DNA of 16,695 nucleotides from Chloroflexota bacterium (GTDB taxonomy: Bacteria > Chloroflexota > Dehalococcoidia > SM23-28-2 > RBG-16-64-32): contig VBEI01000140.1 of NCBI GenBank assembly GCA_005882715.1, positions 1 through 16,695 of the forward strand, written 5' to 3'. The notes below the pieces were generated by a model. It was not told where the DNA came from. It worked only from the letters and a program-made list of their open reading frames with translations, and did no database searches. Made by a program: the position numbers and the translations under genes. Below, piece by piece: positions 14,274 to 16,695 of this stretch. Numbering within the stretch: position 1 is the stretch's first letter; each line of letters opens with the position of its first letter.

Positions 14274-14693
14274 TTGGCTACAAGGTCCGCCGCGAAGGCT
14301 CACCGGCAGTCCATAAAGAGGCGCCTGCGCAACCGCGCCGTAAAGAGCGCGACAAAGACGGCGATCAAGCGTGCGAACGAAACTATTGCCGGCGGCGACT
14401 TCGATGCCGCTCGGGAGGCCGTCCGCGCGGCCATAAGCACCCTCGACCGAGCGGCCCGCAAGGGCGTCCTCCATCCGAACAACGCCGGGCGCCACAAGTC
14501 CCGATTGCTCCTTCGATACAACGCCTCGGTCGCCGCCCTCCAGACGCCGGTGGCTGAACGTCCGGCGCGAAAGGAGAAGCCGGGCGCCGCCAAGGCGGCC
14601 GCTTCTAAAGAAGCGAAGGGCGCCGCGAAAGCAAGCGCACCGAAGACGGCAAAGGGCGCCAAGAGCACTGCGGCCAAGAAGCCAAAGAAATAG
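14274..14693 (+). CDS. rpsT: 30S ribosomal protein S20
   Basis: S20 binds 16S rRNA early in 30S assembly. I start at the TTG at 14274, which follows AAGGAGGA (14263-14270) and gives the family N-terminus MATRSAAKAHRQSIKRRLRN. The core of three helices covers about residues 1-90 (KRANETIAGGDFDAA, HPNNAGRHKSRL). The protein has 139 residues, against the usual 85-90. The extra 45-50 residues form a Lys/Ala/Pro tail that recalls histone H1-like or disordered RNA-binding tails. The in-frame ORF extends upstream to 14190, but that lacks an SD and does not match the family. Confidence 0.95.
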   Translation: MATRSAAKAHRQSIKRRLRNRAVKSATKTAIKRANETIAGGDFDAAREAVRAAISTLDRAARKGVLHPNNAGRHKSRLLLRYNASVAALQTPVAERPARKEKPGAAKAAASKEAKGAAKASAPKTAKGAKSTAAKKPKK

Positions 14694-14734
14694 CGTGTCG
14701 CGTTAATCGTCTCTCGACGAGGACACCGGCACGC

Positions 14735-15973
14735 TTGTCTTCAGCATTAAACGTCCAAACGATCCGCGCGCAGATACCGGCTACCGCCAAGCAGGTATAC
14801 CTGAACACAGGATGGCAGGGACCTTCGCCGCTGGCGGTAATCCGCGCCGTTCAGACCGCGTTTCAGGCGGAGGCGGAAGGCCCCACCGCGCCGCCGACCC
14901 ACGAAGAACGCCTCGCCGAATTCCGGCGTTGCCGACAGGCGTTGGCGGCTCTGGTTGGCGCGAGCGCCGAAGAACTGTCCATCCAGCAGAACACGACCGA
15001 GGGGATCAACCTTGTGCTCTCCGGCATGGGACTACGGGCTGGCGACGAAATTATCACGGTCAGCGGAGAGCACTCCTCGGTCATCGTTCCCGTCTATTAC
15101 GCGCGCGAACGGTACGGCGCCAATCTCAGGATTGTCAGGGTCTCCGGCACCGATTTCCCGGCTGACATTCTCGCGCGGTTCCAGGAGCTCGCGACCCCAG
15201 CGTTGCGATTGATCGCCCTCTCCCACGTTTCGTACTCCACCGGACAGCTGTTTCCCGTTCGCGAACTCGCCGCGCTGGCCCACGAGCGCGGCGCCTTACT
15301 GCTGCTCGATGCAGCCCAGTCCGTAGGGCAACTCCCGGTGGATGTCCACGAGCTTGATTGCGACTTTTGCGCCTTCCCCGGCCACAAGTGGCTCCTAGGG
15401 CCGGCGGCGACAGGAGCGCTGTATGTGCGAAGGGAACTCATTCCGCGGATACAGCCAGCAAAGGTGTCGCATCATGCATCCGCCTTCTACAACTTCAAAG
15501 ACCGTTTTGAGACGAAAGGGGACACGATCGACAAGTTCGAGATGACGACCGTAAGCGTGCCACTGCTCGCCGGGCTGAACGCCGCGATCCATTACACTGC
15601 CGGGATCGGCTTTGAAGCGATTGCGGAGCGAGCGGCCGGCCTCGCACGTTATGCGACTAAGGGTCTATCGGAGATTCCGGGCGCCCGATTGATAAGCCCG
15701 CCGGAGTCCGCCAGCGTGCGAACGGGTATCGTCTCGTTCGCTCTGGCCAACGTGCCTGCGGCAGTTCTGACGGCGCATTTGTGGGAAAGCGAGCGAGTCG
15801 TCGCACGGACCGTGCCGGACGCCGCGTGCACGCGCTTGTGCTTTCACGTGTTCAATACCGAAGCCGAGGCGGACACGGCCGTCGGTATAGTGCAGGCAGC
15901 TGCACAGCGGGGTGTTCCGGAAGGCGATCATCCGAGCATACAGATCGAGTCGGACGCCATGGTGGAGCTCTAG
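14735..15973 (+). CDS. Aminotransferase class V (PLP-dependent)
   Basis: A 412-residue fold-type I PLP enzyme of the cysteine desulfurase/isopenicillin-N epimerase group. TTEG (87-90) holds the cofactor phosphate, GEHSS has the ring-stacking histidine (His113), LDAAQSVG has Asp192 and Gln195, and PGHKWLLGP carries the Schiff-base Lys218. The active-site cysteine loop of SufS/CsdB is absent: the end reads RTVPDAACTRLCFHVFNTEAE. So a sulfurtransferase role is doubtful. Epimerase, lyase or desulfurase-like roles cannot be separated. The start is TTG, with a GAGG about 12 bases upstream; no in-frame ATG is close. Confidence 0.88.
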   Translation: MSSALNVQTIRAQIPATAKQVYLNTGWQGPSPLAVIRAVQTAFQAEAEGPTAPPTHEERLAEFRRCRQALAALVGASAEELSIQQNTTEGINLVLSGMGLRAGDEIITVSGEHSSVIVPVYYARERYGANLRIVRVSGTDFPADILARFQELATPALRLIALSHVSYSTGQLFPVRELAALAHERGALLLLDAAQSVGQLPVDVHELDCDFCAFPGHKWLLGPAATGALYVRRELIPRIQPAKVSHHASAFYNFKDRFETKGDTIDKFEMTTVSVPLLAGLNAAIHYTAGIGFEAIAERAAGLARYATKGLSEIPGARLISPPESASVRTGIVSFALANVPAAVLTAHLWESERVVARTVPDAACTRLCFHVFNTEAEADTAVGIVQAAAQRGVPEGDHPSIQIESDAMVEL

Positions 15974-16002
15974 GCGCTTGGAACCCACTGCTCTTGCGCC
16001 TC

Positions 16003-16031
16003 TAGACGCCTTTGACAACAGGTGCTATTCT
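16003..16031 (+). promoter_or_regulatory. Promoter of the SCP2-domain gene
   Basis: TAGACG (16003-16008), a 17-base spacer and TATTCT (16026-16031) with an extended TGC. A consensus-like TTGACA at 16012-16017 lies only eight bases from the -10 and cannot pair with it. The downstream SD AAGGAGG is close to the ATG. Confidence 0.45.
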
Positions 16032-16082
16032 AGCGGCGGATTTGCTCTGGATTAGCAATTGCTAAATAAAGAAGGAGGTCAA

Positions 16083-16427
16083 ATGGTCCAGCAGCAGCAG
16101 CCCAATTCCATCAAGGAAGTCATGGACGGCATGCCACAGGCATTCGATGCCGGCAAGGCAGCCGGCGCCAACGCTACCATCCAGTTCAACTTCACAGGGC
16201 CTGAGGCCGGCAGCTACACGGCCAAAATCGCGGATGGCAAATGTGAAGTGACGGAGGGCAACGCTGACAGCCCAACCGTTACTATCAACTCGCCGTCAGA
16301 CGTCTGGCTGAAGATCATTCGCGGCGAGATGGACGGCGCCACCGCTTTCATGAGCGGCCAGTTCACCTTTACCGGTGACATGGGCGTGCTCATGCAGATG
16401 CAGACCTGGTTCCCGCGACAGGCGTAA
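16083..16427 (+). CDS. SCP2 sterol-carrier-domain protein
   Basis: A 114-residue protein made of one SCP2 (sterol carrier protein 2) domain. It has the typical start (IKEVMDGMPQAFDAGKAAG), an amphipathic ATIQFNFTG strand, the region SYTAKIADGKCEVTEG... SPTVTINSPSDVWLKIIRGEMDGATAFMSGQFTFTGDMGVLMQM, and a short end. SCP2 domains bind hydrophobic ligands such as fatty acids, acyl-CoAs or sterols. The ATG follows GAAGGAGG; the frame is also open from a TTG at 16059. No signal peptide, so probably cytoplasmic. Ligand unknown. Confidence 0.93.
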   Translation: MVQQQQPNSIKEVMDGMPQAFDAGKAAGANATIQFNFTGPEAGSYTAKIADGKCEVTEGNADSPTVTINSPSDVWLKIIRGEMDGATAFMSGQFTFTGDMGVLMQMQTWFPRQA

Positions 16428-16443
16428 GAGAAGAGAGCGAACC

Positions 16444-16481
16444 AAAGCAACCGGCAGCGTTTCAGCTGCCGGTTGTGCTTT
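16444..16481. terminator. Bidirectional intrinsic terminator between SCP2 and LytR_C genes
   Basis: A 10-base stem, AACCGGCAGC (16449-16458) with GCTGCCGGTT (16465-16474), has a six-base loop GTTTCA. Flanking AAAGC (16444-16448) and GCTTT (16477-16481) extend it. On the plus strand it ends in GCTTT after SCP2; on the minus strand the mirrored tract ends the convergent gene, whose TGA stop lies in the loop. Confidence 0.8.
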
Positions 16482-16695
16482 CCTGGAGACTAGCGTTCGC
16501 CGATTCGAGACCAGTCAGATTCACATCGGCGCCCAGTACGACGACGATGTTGGCGCCCCGGCCGAGGAAGTCCTTCGCGTCTGGATCGGACGCTGCGCGT
16601 ATCCGGCTAGAAGGTAGCTTCAGCCACTCGGCCAGCTTATCTACGGTCTGGCTTTTCCCGTTCACGTCCACAATGATGGTTCGGTCGTACAACGG
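16462..16695 (-). CDS. LytR_C domain protein, C-terminal part (partial)
   Basis: The reading frame is open to the right edge, so only the C-terminal 77 residues are seen. They match the LytR_C domain that follows LCP (LytR-CpsA-Psr) or stands alone in cell-wall-linked proteins: LYDRTIIVDVNGKSQTVDKL, the LAEWLKLPSSRIRAASDPD segment, and the terminal NIVVVLGADVNL signature. A short Ser/Thr tail follows. LCP proteins attach glycopolymers to the cell wall or envelope; whether an LCP domain lies upstream cannot be seen. Confidence 0.8.
   Translation of the reverse strand, partial: PLYDRTIIVDVNGKSQTVDKLAEWLKLPSSRIRAASDPDAKDFLGRGANIVVVLGADVNLTGLESANASLQESTTGS

Noticed and set aside
16012..16031. 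TTGACA with TATTCT as a promoter pair
   Set aside because: The spacer is only eight bases, too short for a sigma-70-type promoter; TAGACG at 17 bases fits better.

Overview
The window is about 16.7 kb of GC-rich, densely packed bacterial chromosome. The gene families and neighbourhoods point to Chloroflexota, possibly a Dehalococcoidia-like lineage: a ScyD/ScyE-type secreted protein, a Ycf45-like R3H ATPase beside thymidylate kinase, TTG and GTG starts, and many genes without a Shine-Dalgarno (SD). This placement is inference from gene content; no rRNA or other decisive marker is present. I saw no tRNA, rRNA, CRISPR array, transposase or phage gene. No gene-free stretch exceeds 200 bases. The longest are 8888-9084 (promoter and SD of the secreted protein), 7844-8031 (divergent promoter region with a repeat) and 6186-6353 (a short direct repeat).

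Left half (about 1-7843), all on the minus strand. In transcription order: a PPK2 polyphosphate kinase overlapping a YfcE-type phosphoesterase; a DUF4349 lipoprotein; then a tight six-gene run (UspA, an RCK_N-only TrkA, a full-length TrkA, prephenate dehydratase pheA, an Fpg/Nei DNA glycosylase and a beta-phosphoglucomutase-like HAD phosphatase). This run has a consensus TATAAT promoter upstream. Last comes a GH31 glycosidase that runs off the left edge and has its own promoter.

Right half (about 8032-16427), all on the plus strand. pdxS comes first but is broken by a small deletion with frameshift. A ScyD/ScyE-like secreted beta-propeller gene with its own promoter and terminator follows. 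Then comes a compact run pdxT - GNAT-like protein - R3H/AAA+ ATPase - tmk, with overlapping or abutting genes. rpsT has its own promoter and is followed by a class-V aminotransferase and an SCP2 sterol-carrier-domain protein. A bidirectional terminator separates the latter from a convergent gene, cut by the right edge, whose C-terminus is a LytR_C domain.

PdxS and PdxT normally form PLP synthase and are usually adjacent. Here they are separated by an unrelated secreted-protein gene and pdxS is disrupted. The other main points are a recurrent GCTA-type -10 box, often very close to the start codon; a K+-regulatory module (UspA plus two RCK proteins) with no transporter in view; and an uncharacterised ATPase linked to tmk. 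I found no convincing wholly new multi-gene system. The best leads are the R3H-ATPase/GNAT/tmk operon and the split, broken PLP synthase locus.
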